Source of the DNA: Saprospirales bacterium
Lineage (GTDB): Bacteria; Bacteroidota; Bacteroidia; Chitinophagales; JADIYW01
NCBI GenBank assembly: GCA_016711605.1
Contig: JADJSS010000032.1
Coordinates: 1 to 25,573, forward strand
Direction of reading: 5' to 3'
DNA length: 25,573 bases
Shown here piece by piece: positions 1 through 8,324 of the stretch (the first letter of the stretch is position 1; the number at the start of each line of letters is the position of its first letter). The notes under the pieces were generated by a model, which was not told the DNA's origin, did not search any database, and saw nothing but the letters and a program-made list of their open reading frames with translations. The position numbers and the translations under genes are program-made.

Positions 1-1121
1 CTGTTATAACTAAAGGAAGCCACACCTTGCAACATCAGTACAAATTCATTAAAGAAAATACCTGTTACAAAAACAGACAGACCAAATAATGTTGCTTTTT
101 TTAATGGAAGGTTCTCTTTTGAAAAAATAGTTGCTAATAAAAATAAAGTAATAACACCTAATAGTACTAAATGCAAATATGCTATTACTATTGGTCGAAA
201 TCCGAATGCCAATTGACTGAGTGAAGGTATCGTGGAACCTAATTGTAAAAATAATTTTACAGTTGCAGCCATTGCACTTAAGGCCATTAACCATTTTCCT
301 ACAACGTTAATTTGCTGAGATAGTAATTTTCTGTGTTGATACAAAACCATTAAAAAATATATCCAGGCAATTAGTTGTAAAAAACTTGCAAGTACTACAA
401 TAACAAAAACCCAACTTGGCAGATTCATCCATAGTGTAGATAAAAAATATGCTGGTACAACAGCAAATGTAAACAACCAGAATACTACTTTAAATTCTTT
501 GCTGGACCTGATTTCATTTGGTAAAAATGAGTGAAACAAACCCATACAACTAAAAAAGAAAAAACCATTATATTGAAAATGTAAATAAAAATAAACAGCT
601 GCAATATAAAAATTCTGATGTATAATTTTATTGGCCATCATATATGCCAATCCAAAAGTACCGAAAGACGAAATCACACCAAATAACAACGCTGCTTTAA
701 ACCAGTAAATTGGAATTATATCATCTGATATTTTATTGAAGTCTTTCCATATTTTAACAGTAAAAAAATAAAAAGTAAAAACAGATAAGGTTGAAAATGA
801 GATGGAAACCAAACCATATCCTTGAACTGGAAATGAGAACAACATACCATAAGCTGAAAATAAATTTAGTATGATTACAAACTTATACTTAATAAATTCA
901 TCATTTTTCGTTTGTTTGGAAAGAAAGGCAATTAATAATACCATTAATGTATGTGCAATCCAACCAGCAAAAGCAAAATGTGAGTGTCCATGTAATAAAT
1001 GTTTCTGATCCACAAATGGAAGTGAATATAAAATCTTATAACGCAATACCAATCCTATGGAAGCAACAATTAATAAATTAAACAAAGATATTTTCAGAAA
1101 ACGCCTTAAGGTAAATTCCAT
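1..1121 (-). CDS. Multi-pass membrane protein with N-terminal His-rich motif (3' end outside window)
   Basis: An open frame of 373 codons runs from an ATG at 1121 off the left edge without a stop. The protein is strongly hydrophobic with many predicted membrane helices. Near the end of the first helix it carries HLLHGHSHFAFAGW (His 41, 44, 46 and 48), and further on YFYLHFQYNG (His181). Paired histidines in membrane helices suggest haem or metal binding, as in haem-copper oxidase subunit I or NnrS-like proteins, but I cannot place it firmly in either family. It lies 37 bases downstream of the Crp/Fnr regulator on the same strand, so the two are probably co-transcribed, and it sits next to a nitrous oxide reductase cluster; a role in nitrogen-oxide respiration or haem/copper handling is inference from this context. 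That an ORF exists is clear; the function is not. Confidence 0.8.
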   Translation of the reverse strand, partial: MEFTLRRFLKISLFNLLIVASIGLVLRYKILYSLPFVDQKHLLHGHSHFAFAGWIAHTLMVLLIAFLSKQTKNDEFIKYKFVIILNLFSAYGMLFSFPVQGYGLVSISFSTLSVFTFYFFTVKIWKDFNKISDDIIPIYWFKAALLFGVISSFGTFGLAYMMANKIIHQNFYIAAVYFYLHFQYNGFFFFSCMGLFHSFLPNEIRSSKEFKVVFWLFTFAVVPAYFLSTLWMNLPSWVFVIVVLASFLQLIAWIYFLMVLYQHRKLLSQQINVVGKWLMALSAMAATVKLFLQLGSTIPSLSQLAFGFRPIVIAYLHLVLLGVITLFLLATIFSKENLPLKKATLFGLSVFVTGIFFNEFVLMLQGVASFSYN

Positions 1122-1157
1122 TTGAAACTTTAAAATTAAAAAGTACAAATTAAATTC

Positions 1158-1811
1158 TTATACAGCTAAATTTTTATGATTTGAATCAGTATTTGAGAGA
1201 TATACTTTTCCTCTGTCAATATTTAATTTACCATTTTCACTTAATTTCTTTATTGTTCTGATGACTGTTTCAACACGCAATCCTGTCATATCTGCTAATT
1301 GCTGACGAGTAAAGGTTACTTTATAAGGATGCACTGAAAGTTGATGCGATTTATTTTTGTAATAATTTAAAAACTCTACAATTTGCTGTTCTGGATTATG
1401 ACAAGCAAGTTCTTTTAAGGTAAAAAATTTATATCTTACTCGTTGCGCCAAAAGCTTAGCAAAAGCAAAAAGTAATTCTGGATTTTCTTTAAGTAATAAT
1501 AAAAAAGTAGGTTTTGGTAATTGAATAACTACTGAATCTGTTTCAGCAATTGCACTTGCAGCGTAAAGCTCATCATCAAACAAAGGTAATTCACCAAAAC
1601 ATTCATTTGGTTCGATAATAGATTGAATAAATACTTTACCTTCATCGTCATAATTTATCCAACTTACTTTGCCTTGTACGAGTTGAAAATAATAATTACA
1701 TTTTGAATTTTCATTAAAGATAATCTCACCTTTTTTTATCTTTTTATAGATTGCACCTCTTGATAATAGCAAATCTTCGTTTAACATCTTATCTATTATT
1801 TTATTCTGCAA
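1158..1811 (-). CDS. Crp/Fnr-family transcriptional regulator
   Basis: This is a 217-residue protein if the TTG at 1811 is used. An ATG at 1787 (Met9) would give 209 residues and is at least as likely. The N-terminal half is a cyclic-nucleotide-binding-like beta-barrel (GEIIFNENS, then NECFGELPLFDD). The C-terminal part is a Crp-type winged helix-turn-helix, FTRQQLADMTGLRVETVIRT, around residues 165-190. It lacks the N-terminal cysteine cluster of E. coli FNR, so direct Fe-S oxygen sensing in that style is unlikely; haem/NO sensing as in DNR/NnrR proteins is possible but not visible in sequence. It is divergent from the nos cluster, and two TGAT-N4-ATCA boxes lie between them, so it probably controls nos and perhaps itself (inference). 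Confidence 0.93.
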   Translation of the reverse strand: MQNKIIDKMLNEDLLLSRGAIYKKIKKGEIIFNENSKCNYYFQLVQGKVSWINYDDEGKVFIQSIIEPNECFGELPLFDDELYAASAIAETDSVVIQLPKPTFLLLLKENPELLFAFAKLLAQRVRYKFFTLKELACHNPEQQIVEFLNYYKNKSHQLSVHPYKVTFTRQQLADMTGLRVETVIRTIKKLSENGKLNIDRGKVYLSNTDSNHKNLAV

Positions 1812-1859
1812 TTTATTTATAAGAACTAAATTTTAAGGTGACTTCAAACACTAATAAAT

Positions 1860-1873
1860 ATGATTTTTATCAT
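1860..1873. promoter_or_regulatory. FNR-type binding box, distal
   Basis: The sequence ATGAT-TTTT-ATCAT is a perfect palindrome matching the FNR/DNR pattern TGAT-N4-ATCA. It lies about 75-80 bases upstream of the likely ATG of the regulator gene and about 100 bases upstream of the inferred cytochrome gene start site, so it could serve autoregulation or act as a second upstream site for the nos operon. The match is read directly; binding is inference. Confidence 0.6.
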
Positions 1874-1916
1874 CTAATAAAAAAAAACAAACCTAAAACC
1901 TTACTATTAATTTAAG

Positions 1917-1934
1917 TTATGATTTCAATCATAA
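1917..1934. promoter_or_regulatory. FNR-type binding box, proximal to nos operon
   Basis: TTATGAT-TTCA-ATCATAA has 7-base perfect arms containing TGAT-N4-ATCA, the core bound by FNR/DNR-family proteins. Its centre is at 1925.5. A near-consensus Bacteroidota -7 element, TAACATTG, lies at 1955-1962, which would put the transcription start near 1966-1967. The box would then be centred about 41 bases upstream, the usual position of class II FNR activation. Confidence 0.7.
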
Positions 1935-1976
1935 ATCTTTATTAAGGTTATCATTAACATTGTTGCATAAAAATAA

Positions 1977-2477
1977 ATGAAAATGAAAAAAGTTATAACA
2001 ATTTTAATGATTAGCTCTTTGTTAGCTCTTGTTGTTGCATGCAATTCTAATCCTACAAAAGAAGATTTTAGCACAAAAGAAGAAACAAGTGAAACGCCAG
2101 CTGTAACTACAGAAAATGGTAATCCATCTTATGATCCAAAAAGAGGTGAAGGTAAATTTACGAAAGTAGATATTGGCGCAACCTTAGATGCGACAATGGC
2201 TACTTCTGGTGAAAAAATAGCTGGCGTTAAATGTACATCTTGCCACAAGACAACTGAAGAAAAATTAGTTGGTCCAGGTTGGAAAGGTGTAACTACACGT
2301 CGAACTCCTGAATGGATTATGAATTTCATCACCAATACAGATGCTATGATTGATAAAGATCCTGAAGCACAAGCACAGTTAGAAATTTGTTTGGTAAGAA
2401 TGCCTAATCAAAGTTTATCTGATGATGATGCCAGACATTTATTGGAATTTATGCGTAAAAATGATGGTGTAAAATAA
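1977..2477 (+). CDS. Lipid-anchored class I cytochrome c, likely electron donor to NosZ
   Basis: A 166-residue protein with an SPII signal (LALVVAC, lipidated Cys22), so it is expected to be anchored on the outer face of a membrane. After an acidic/Thr-rich linker (about residues 27-60) comes a single haem-binding motif KCTSCH (Cys86, Cys89, His90) and, near the C-terminus, RMPNQSLSDDD with Met142 as the likely sixth haem ligand. This is the layout of a mono-haem class I cytochrome c. It lies 22 bases upstream of nosZ on the same strand and behind an FNR-type box, so delivery of electrons to nitrous oxide reductase is the obvious role (inference from position). The start could be the ATG at 1977 or at 1983. 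Confidence 0.9.
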   Translation: MKMKKVITILMISSLLALVVACNSNPTKEDFSTKEETSETPAVTTENGNPSYDPKRGEGKFTKVDIGATLDATMATSGEKIAGVKCTSCHKTTEEKLVGPGWKGVTTRRTPEWIMNFITNTDAMIDKDPEAQAQLEICLVRMPNQSLSDDDARHLLEFMRKNDGVK

Positions 2478-2499
2478 TTTAATAAATAAATCTTTTCAA

Positions 2500-4494
2500 A
2501 TGAAAAATAATAATTTAAAATTGATTACAACCGTAACAATAATTGTTATGTTGGTTGTAAGTGCCTGCAAACCCAAAAATATTGGCAACGCAGTTAGTGC
2601 TGATGCAGCAGCAAAAGCATACGTCGCTCCTGGTAAATATGATGCTTTCTACAATTTTGTAAGTGGTGGCTTTAGCGGACAAATGAGTGTTTATGGCTTG
2701 CCTAGCGGACGCTTATTAAGAGTTATTCCTGTATTCTCTGTAGATCCTGAAAAAGGTTGGGGTTATAGTGAAGAAACTAAACCAATGTTAAACACATCAC
2801 ACGGTTTTGTACCTTGGGACGATTTACATCATACTGAAATGTCTCAAACAAACGGTGAAATTGATGGTCGTTGGATTTTTGGAAATGCAAACAATACACC
2901 ACGCGTTGCACGTATTGATTTGAAAACATTTCGTACTGCAGAAATTATTGAATTACCAAATAGTGCAGGTAATCACTCATCTCCGTTTATAACAGAAAAC
3001 ACAGAATATGTTGTTGCTGGAACTCGTTTCAGTGTTCCATCTGATAATTCAAATGGTGATGTACCAATCAACACATTTAAGCAAAATTTTAAAGGTTATT
3101 TATCCTTTATAAGTGTTGGAAAGGAAGACGGAAAAATGGATATCGCTTTTCAAATTGAATGTCCTGGTGTAAGCTTTGATTTGAGCCATTCAGGAAAAGG
3201 AAAATCACATGGTTGGTTCTTTTTCTCTTGTTACAATACAGAGCAAGCAAATACTTTGTTAGAAGTAAATGCATCTCAGAAAGACAAAGACTTTATCATG
3301 GCAGTAAACTGGAAAAAAGCAGAAGAATATTTAAAAGCTGGCAAGGGCAAAAAAGTTCCGGTTAAATATGCTCACAATACATACAGCGACAAAACTCACA
3401 GTGCAACTTCAGAAATTAAAACAGAAGTTACTGTTTTAAGTGCTAAAGAATTAAAAGATATCTGCTATTTCATTCCTTGTCCAAAATCACCACATGGTTG
3501 CGATGTTGACCCAACTGGTGAATACATCGTAGGCAGCGGAAAATTAGCGGCATTAATTCCTGTGTTTAGTTTTGATAAATTACAAAAAGCAATAGCTGCA
3601 AAAGATTTCGCTGGAGATTTTGATGGCATTCCAGTTGTGAAATACGAATCTGCATTATATGGTGAAGTTAAAAAACCTGGCCTTGGACCATTGCATACAG
3701 AATTTGATGGCAATGGTAATGCATATACTTCATTCTTTGTTTCTTCTGAAGTAGTAAAATGGAACATCAAAGACTTAAAAGTGGTTGATAGAGTTCCTAC
3801 ATACTATTCCGTTGGTCACTTATGTGTTCCAGGTGGCGATAGCAAAAAACCTTCTCCAAAATATTTAATAGCTTATAACAAAATTACAAAAGACAGATAT
3901 TTACCAACAGGTCCTGAATTATCACAAAGTGCCCAATTATACGACATAAGCGGTGATAAAATGCAATTAATTTTAGACTTTCCAACTATTGGCGAACCGC
4001 ATTATGCTCAGGCAGTTCCTGCAGAAGTAATTAAAAACAATTCATTAAAAATATTTAAAATTGATGAAAATGCAAATACTTACGTTGCAAAAGGCGAAGG
4101 TGCTACTAAAGTAGTAAGAGAAGGAAATAAAGTTCATATATATATGACGGCTATCCGTTCTCACTTAACACCAGACAATATAGAAGGTATTAAAATTGGA
4201 GATGAAGTTTATTTCCATGTAACTAATCTTGAACAAGATTGGGATGTTCCTCATGGTTTTGCAATAAAAGGTGCATCTAATGGTGAATTATTAATAATGC
4301 CTGGTGAAACACAAACGTTAAAATGGATACCAACAAAAGTAGCTATCTATCCAATGTATTGCACCGATTTCTGTAGTGCGTTGCATCAGGAAATGCAAGG
4401 TTATATTAGAGTTTCACCAGCTGGCAGCAGTGTTCCAATAACCTTTAGTACAGGAACCAATAAACCGGCTGCAACTCCAGAAAAAACAAACTAA
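2500..4494 (+). CDS. nosZ: Nitrous-oxide reductase, Sec-dependent clade II type
   Basis: A 664-residue copper enzyme that reduces N2O to N2 as the last step of denitrification. The signal peptide is Sec/SPII with lipobox VVSAC (Cys23), not a twin-arginine signal, which marks the atypical clade II enzymes. The N-terminal beta-propeller carries DLHHTEMSQT at 108-117 (CuZ histidines 110 and 111) and a further His159 in GNHSSPF. The C-terminal cupredoxin domain has the CuA site: His585 in DVPHGF, then Cys621, Cys625, His629 and Met632 in CTDFCSALHQEM. Length and all visible metal ligands are as expected for an intact enzyme. It is followed by an intrinsic terminator-like hairpin before the maturation genes, which may lower their expression relative to nosZ. 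Confidence 0.98.
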   Translation: MKNNNLKLITTVTIIVMLVVSACKPKNIGNAVSADAAAKAYVAPGKYDAFYNFVSGGFSGQMSVYGLPSGRLLRVIPVFSVDPEKGWGYSEETKPMLNTSHGFVPWDDLHHTEMSQTNGEIDGRWIFGNANNTPRVARIDLKTFRTAEIIELPNSAGNHSSPFITENTEYVVAGTRFSVPSDNSNGDVPINTFKQNFKGYLSFISVGKEDGKMDIAFQIECPGVSFDLSHSGKGKSHGWFFFSCYNTEQANTLLEVNASQKDKDFIMAVNWKKAEEYLKAGKGKKVPVKYAHNTYSDKTHSATSEIKTEVTVLSAKELKDICYFIPCPKSPHGCDVDPTGEYIVGSGKLAALIPVFSFDKLQKAIAAKDFAGDFDGIPVVKYESALYGEVKKPGLGPLHTEFDGNGNAYTSFFVSSEVVKWNIKDLKVVDRVPTYYSVGHLCVPGGDSKKPSPKYLIAYNKITKDRYLPTGPELSQSAQLYDISGDKMQLILDFPTIGEPHYAQAVPAEVIKNNSLKIFKIDENANTYVAKGEGATKVVREGNKVHIYMTAIRSHLTPDNIEGIKIGDEVYFHVTNLEQDWDVPHGFAIKGASNGELLIMPGETQTLKWIPTKVAIYPMYCTDFCSALHQEMQGYIRVSPAGSSVPITFSTGTNKPAATPEKTN

Positions 4495-4518
4495 CATTTG
4501 ATATCTGATTTTCAGGAG

Positions 4519-4555
4519 TGGAACAGGTAGTCAAAATCCTGTTCCATTTTTTTTT
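4519..4555 (+). terminator. Intrinsic terminator or attenuator after nosZ
   Basis: TGGAACAGG (4519-4527) pairs with CCTGTTCCA (4538-4546) over a 10-base loop and is followed by nine T. It sits inside the nos cluster, between nosZ and the maturation genes, so partial read-through would give more NosZ than accessory proteins. Confidence 0.85.
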
Positions 4556-4574
4556 AAAAATTTAATTAAAAAAC

Positions 4575-5183
4575 ATGCAACATAATAAAATTAATATCTG
4601 GATTAGAATTGGAATTGCTGTTTGTGGCGTAGCGTTGTTTGCTGTTCAATTTGTACCAATTTGGAGAATTGATTTGGATGCACCACAATATCCGGAAGGT
4701 CTGCGATTGCTTATCTACGCAAATAAATTAGGTGGCGACTTTGATATCATCAATGGACTTAATCATTACATTGGAATGAAAACCTTACATGCAAATGACT
4801 TTATTGAATTCACTGTATTACCTTATATCATTGGTTTCTTTGCATTACTTTTTATTATTGTAGCAGCGGTTGGTAATAAAAAATTCATGTATGTACTTTT
4901 GGGTCTGTTTGCTGCGTTTGGTATTTTAGCAATGGTTGATTTCTGGAGATGGGAATACAATTATGGTCATAACTTAGATCCAAAAGCAGCTATCATTGTT
5001 CCAGGTATGGCATATCAGCCACCATTAATCGGCTATAAACAATTACTAAATTTCGGTGCTTATTCAATTCCTGATATTGGTGGTTGGATATTTATTGCTG
5101 TTGGTATTTTATTGTTAATTTTTGTAATCATTGAAATCAGATTAAATTCAAAAATAAAAAATCTGTTTCAATGTCTTCAATAA
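4575..5183 (+). CDS. NosB-like membrane protein of the nos cluster
   Basis: A 202-residue protein with four or five predicted membrane helices (about residues 8-26, 83-100, 105-124 and 168-187) and conserved-looking periplasmic stretches such as INGLNHYIGMK and VPGMAYQPP. I do not recognise a catalytic motif. Clade II nos clusters regularly carry a membrane protein gene (named nosB in Wolinella and others) directly after nosZ. Position and topology fit that role, but the assignment rests on context, not clear homology. The His/Met-containing NHYIGMK segment could bind copper. The 3' end overlaps the start of nosL by 13 bases, indicating translational coupling. Confidence 0.85.
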   Translation: MQHNKINIWIRIGIAVCGVALFAVQFVPIWRIDLDAPQYPEGLRLLIYANKLGGDFDIINGLNHYIGMKTLHANDFIEFTVLPYIIGFFALLFIIVAAVGNKKFMYVLLGLFAAFGILAMVDFWRWEYNYGHNLDPKAAIIVPGMAYQPPLIGYKQLLNFGAYSIPDIGGWIFIAVGILLLIFVIIEIRLNSKIKNLFQCLQ

Positions 5184-5596
5184 TTTTATTAATTGTTTCT
5201 AGTTTTATTTTTACTTCGTGTTCCACACAACCAAAACCAATTAAGCTGGGAATTAGCCAATGTGATTACTGTAAAATGACAATAAGCGATGCACGTTTTC
5301 CCGCTGAAATCATAACACAGAAAGGTAAGATATTTATGTTCGATGATATTCATTGTGTTTTAGGATATGTAAAAGAGAACAGTAATGCAAAAAATGAAAT
5401 TAAAGATATCTATCTAACAGATTATAACGGAAATCATGCTTTTATCAAAGCATCTGAAGCACATTTAGTTAAAAGTGAAGAATTAAGAAGTCCTATGGGT
5501 GGCAATATTGCTGCTTTTTCCAATGTAGATGATATGAATACAACTATGGAAAAGTTTAAAGGTGAAAGCATCAATTGGAATGAATTATTTCAATAA
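5171..5596 (+). CDS. nosL: NosL copper-binding lipoprotein
   Basis: A 141-residue lipoprotein (lipobox FTSC, Cys17) with the NosL copper motif CDYCKM (Cys31, Cys34, Met36), followed by the typical FDDIHCVLGY and LRSPMGGNIAAF segments. NosL delivers Cu(I) to apo-NosZ for building the copper centres. It starts inside the preceding gene and ends 8 bases before nosD, so it is translated as part of the nos maturation operon. Confidence 0.95.
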   Translation: MSSIILLIVSSFIFTSCSTQPKPIKLGISQCDYCKMTISDARFPAEIITQKGKIFMFDDIHCVLGYVKENSNAKNEIKDIYLTDYNGNHAFIKASEAHLVKSEELRSPMGGNIAAFSNVDDMNTTMEKFKGESINWNELFQ

Positions 5597-5604
5597 CAAA
5601 TTAT

Positions 5605-6828
5605 ATGTTACGTTTCTTATTTATTTTATGTACAACACCAATATTTGCTACTACCTATCATGTAAGCAATTCAAGTAATTATAATTCTATTCAACAAACA
5701 ATTAATTTATCAAAAGATGGTGACACTATTTTGGTAGAAGCTGGTATCTATAAAGAAAAAAATCTTGTTGTAAATAAAGAAATAATTTTAAAAGGCATCC
5801 AACATCCTACCTTAGATGGTGAAGGAAAATATGAGATTATTTCAGTGCGTGCAAATCATGTAACTATTGATGGATTTAAAATTATAAATTCTGGAATCGG
5901 CACGTTAGATGATCCGGCTGGAATTAAAATTTATAATAACAGAAATGTTTCTATCATCAACAATATTTTAGAAAGCACCTTTTTTGGAATCTATACTCAA
6001 AATGGAATTAATTGTATCATTAAAAATAATCAATTAAAATCTTTTGCTACAGAAGAACAACAAATTGGAAATGGCATTCATTGCTGGAAATGCGATAGTA
6101 TGCAGATTATTGGAAATAATATACAAGGACACCGCGATGGCATTTATTTTGAATTTGTAACCAACTCTGTTATCTGGAGAAATATTTCTACCAATAATAT
6201 TCGCTATGGATTGCATTTTATGTTTTCAAATAATGATTCGTACATAACAAATGTATTCCGAAATAATGGTGCAGGCGTTGCAGTTATGTTTACACATGGT
6301 GTAAAAATGTTTAATAATCTTTTTGAAGAAAATTGGGGCGATGCTGCATACGGTTTGTTGTTGAAAGAAATATCTGATAGCTATTTAGTAGGCAATCAAT
6401 TTATAAGAAATACCAGCGGCATATTTATGGAAGGTGTAAGTCGTGTGCAGATGGAACGCAATCTATTTCAAAACAATGGCTGGGCAATGAAGATTCAGGC
6501 AAATTGCATGGATATTGCCGTTACAAAAAATAATTTTCTAAGTAATACTTTTGATGTAGGTACCAATGGTTCCTTAGTTCTAAACACATTTAATTTTAAT
6601 TATTGGGACAAATATGAAGGATATGATTTGAATAAAGACAAACTCGGTGATATACCTTACAGACCTGTTAGTTTGTTTTCTATGATATTGGAAAAAATGC
6701 CACCAGCAATGATGCTTTTTCGAAGTTTTATGGTAACAATTTTAGACAAAACAGAAAAAATAATTCCTAGTATTACACCTGAAAATTTAGTAGATAATTC
6801 ACCATTAATGAAAGCGCTTCCATTATGA
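5605..6828 (+). CDS. nosD: NosD, periplasmic parallel beta-helix maturation protein
   Basis: A 407-residue protein with an N-terminal Sec signal (MLRFLFILCTTPIFATTYHV). The body is made of repeated short turns rich in Asn and Ile (for example NNRNVSIINN, FRNNGAGVAV), typical of the NosD/carbohydrate-binding right-handed beta-helix. With the NosF-NosY ABC transporter it is needed for CuZ-site assembly in NosZ in the periplasm. Length is normal for the family. Its stop codon overlaps the start of nosF as ATGA, so translation is coupled. Confidence 0.96.
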   Translation: MLRFLFILCTTPIFATTYHVSNSSNYNSIQQTINLSKDGDTILVEAGIYKEKNLVVNKEIILKGIQHPTLDGEGKYEIISVRANHVTIDGFKIINSGIGTLDDPAGIKIYNNRNVSIINNILESTFFGIYTQNGINCIIKNNQLKSFATEEQQIGNGIHCWKCDSMQIIGNNIQGHRDGIYFEFVTNSVIWRNISTNNIRYGLHFMFSNNDSYITNVFRNNGAGVAVMFTHGVKMFNNLFEENWGDAAYGLLLKEISDSYLVGNQFIRNTSGIFMEGVSRVQMERNLFQNNGWAMKIQANCMDIAVTKNNFLSNTFDVGTNGSLVLNTFNFNYWDKYEGYDLNKDKLGDIPYRPVSLFSMILEKMPPAMMLFRSFMVTILDKTEKIIPSITPENLVDNSPLMKALPL

Positions 6829-7538
6829 TTACGATTTCAAACATCACAAAAAAATTTGGCAAATTAGCTGCACTTGATGATGTTTCTATCAATTGTAACA
6901 GCACAGAATGTATTGCTTTAATCGGACCCAATGGAAGTGGCAAAACTACATTAATCAAAAGTATATTGGGCATGGTAGTTCCTGATGATGGAAGCATCTT
7001 ATTCAACAATAAAAATATTGCACACGACTGGAAATACAGAAAACACATTGGCTATATGCCACAAATTGGAAAATATCCTGAGAATATGAGTATCGGACAA
7101 ATTTTTGATATGATGAAAAGCATTCGAAAAGATGATACAATTTCTTTAGATGAAGAATTATTTACAGAGTTTGGATTAGATAAATTATTAAACAAAAGAA
7201 TGGGTACACTTTCTGGCGGAACTCGACAAAAAGTAAGTGCTTGTTTGGCTTTTTTATTCAATCCAGATATACTAATACTTGATGAACCAACTGCAGGTTT
7301 AGATCCTTTAGCATCAGAAATATTAAAAGAAAAAATCAGTAAAGAAAAAACGAAAGGAAAATTAATTTTAATAACTTCTCATATTCTTAGTGAGCTTGAT
7401 GATTTGGTTACACATATCATTTTTATGCAAGATGGAAAATTAAAATTCCACAAACCGTTTGAAGCTTTGCGAAGTGAAACTGGAGAACTAAAATTATCAA
7501 AGGCAATTGCAAATATCATGTTAAAACCAACGAATTGA
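6825..7538 (+). CDS. nosF: NosF, ATPase subunit of the NosFY ABC transporter
   Basis: A 237-residue ABC ATPase. Walker A GPNGSGKT is at 34-41, the Q-loop at Gln80 (YMPQIG), the signature LSGGTRQ at 129-135, and Walker B ILILDEP at 149-155 followed by the switch His in LITSHILSELDD. It powers NosY and works with NosD in NosZ copper-site maturation. It overlaps nosD by 4 bases and nosY by 4 bases. Confidence 0.97.
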   Translation: MITISNITKKFGKLAALDDVSINCNSTECIALIGPNGSGKTTLIKSILGMVVPDDGSILFNNKNIAHDWKYRKHIGYMPQIGKYPENMSIGQIFDMMKSIRKDDTISLDEELFTEFGLDKLLNKRMGTLSGGTRQKVSACLAFLFNPDILILDEPTAGLDPLASEILKEKISKEKTKGKLILITSHILSELDDLVTHIIFMQDGKLKFHKPFEALRSETGELKLSKAIANIMLKPTN

Positions 7539-8239
7539 AAAAAATTATAAAATTTGTAGTAATAGATATTCTCAGAAATAAAATTGTTCTAGTGTACACA
7601 TTATTTCTGCTAATTACATCTTTAAGTGTTTTTAATCTGGAAGACAATACGTCTAAAGGTTTATTGAGTTTATTGAATTTAATTCTATTCATAGTTCCTT
7701 TAGTTTCCATTATCTTTTCCACTATTTATATTTACAACAGTTCTGAATTTATTGAATTACTGGTAAGTCAACCGCTGGAACGTAAAAATATTTGGCTGAG
7801 TTTATTCTTCGGTTTAGCAGGTTCTATGGTACTCGCTTTTTTTATTGGCGCAGGCATTCCGATATTAATTTACGAAGCATCATCTACAGGTATCATGATG
7901 TTGATTATTGGATGTATCATCACTATTATTTTTGTTGCGATTGCATTTCTTACTACAGTAAATACACGTGATAAAGCGAAGGGAATCGGAACAGCGATTT
8001 TGTTATGGCTTTATTTTGCTTTATTATTTGATGGATTAGTTTTATTTATTTTGTTTCAGTTTTCAGATTATCCTTTAGAAAAAGTAGTTGTATTTATCAG
8101 TGCATTAAATCCAATAGACTTAGGAAGAATTTTAATCTTATTACGATTAGATGTTTCTGCATTGATGGGTTATACTGGAGCTGTATTTAAAGATTTTTTT
8201 GGCACCAACTTAGGATTCATTGTTGCATTTTCACCTTGA
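7535..8239 (+). CDS. nosY: NosY, membrane permease of NosFY; C-terminus frameshifted
   Basis: An ABC-2-type membrane protein with six predicted helices, starting at a TTG that overlaps the nosF stop. The reading frame closes at 8239 after 234 residues (ending GFIVAFSP), about 20 residues short. In the next frame, bases 8230-8301 encode FTLMLWCIIPIVFSVIKF and a short basic tail ending KKDL with a TAA, which is the expected last helix of the family. One missing base in the T run at about 8228-8231 explains the break exactly: adding one T gives an uninterrupted protein to 8301. So either the gene lost its last helix recently or the base is missing from the assembly. The permease moves an unknown, probably sulfur-containing, factor for CuZ maturation. 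Confidence 0.9.
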   Translation: MKKIIKFVVIDILRNKIVLVYTLFLLITSLSVFNLEDNTSKGLLSLLNLILFIVPLVSIIFSTIYIYNSSEFIELLVSQPLERKNIWLSLFFGLAGSMVLAFFIGAGIPILIYEASSTGIMMLIIGCIITIIFVAIAFLTTVNTRDKAKGIGTAILLWLYFALLFDGLVLFILFQFSDYPLEKVVVFISALNPIDLGRILILLRLDVSALMGYTGAVFKDFFGTNLGFIVAFSP

Positions 8240-8324
8240 TGCTATGGTGTATTATTCCTATTGTATTTTCAGTTATAAAATTCAAGAAAAAAGATTTATA
8301 AATTTTTGATTTAATAAAATATCT

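Noticed and set aside
49..294. 81-codon ORF on the minus strand at the left edge
   Set aside because: It is an out-of-frame shadow of the long membrane-protein frame that is open from 1121 to the window edge.
3465..3770. 101-codon minus-strand ORF within nosZ
   Set aside because: Antisense shadow of nosZ without any sign of an independent gene.
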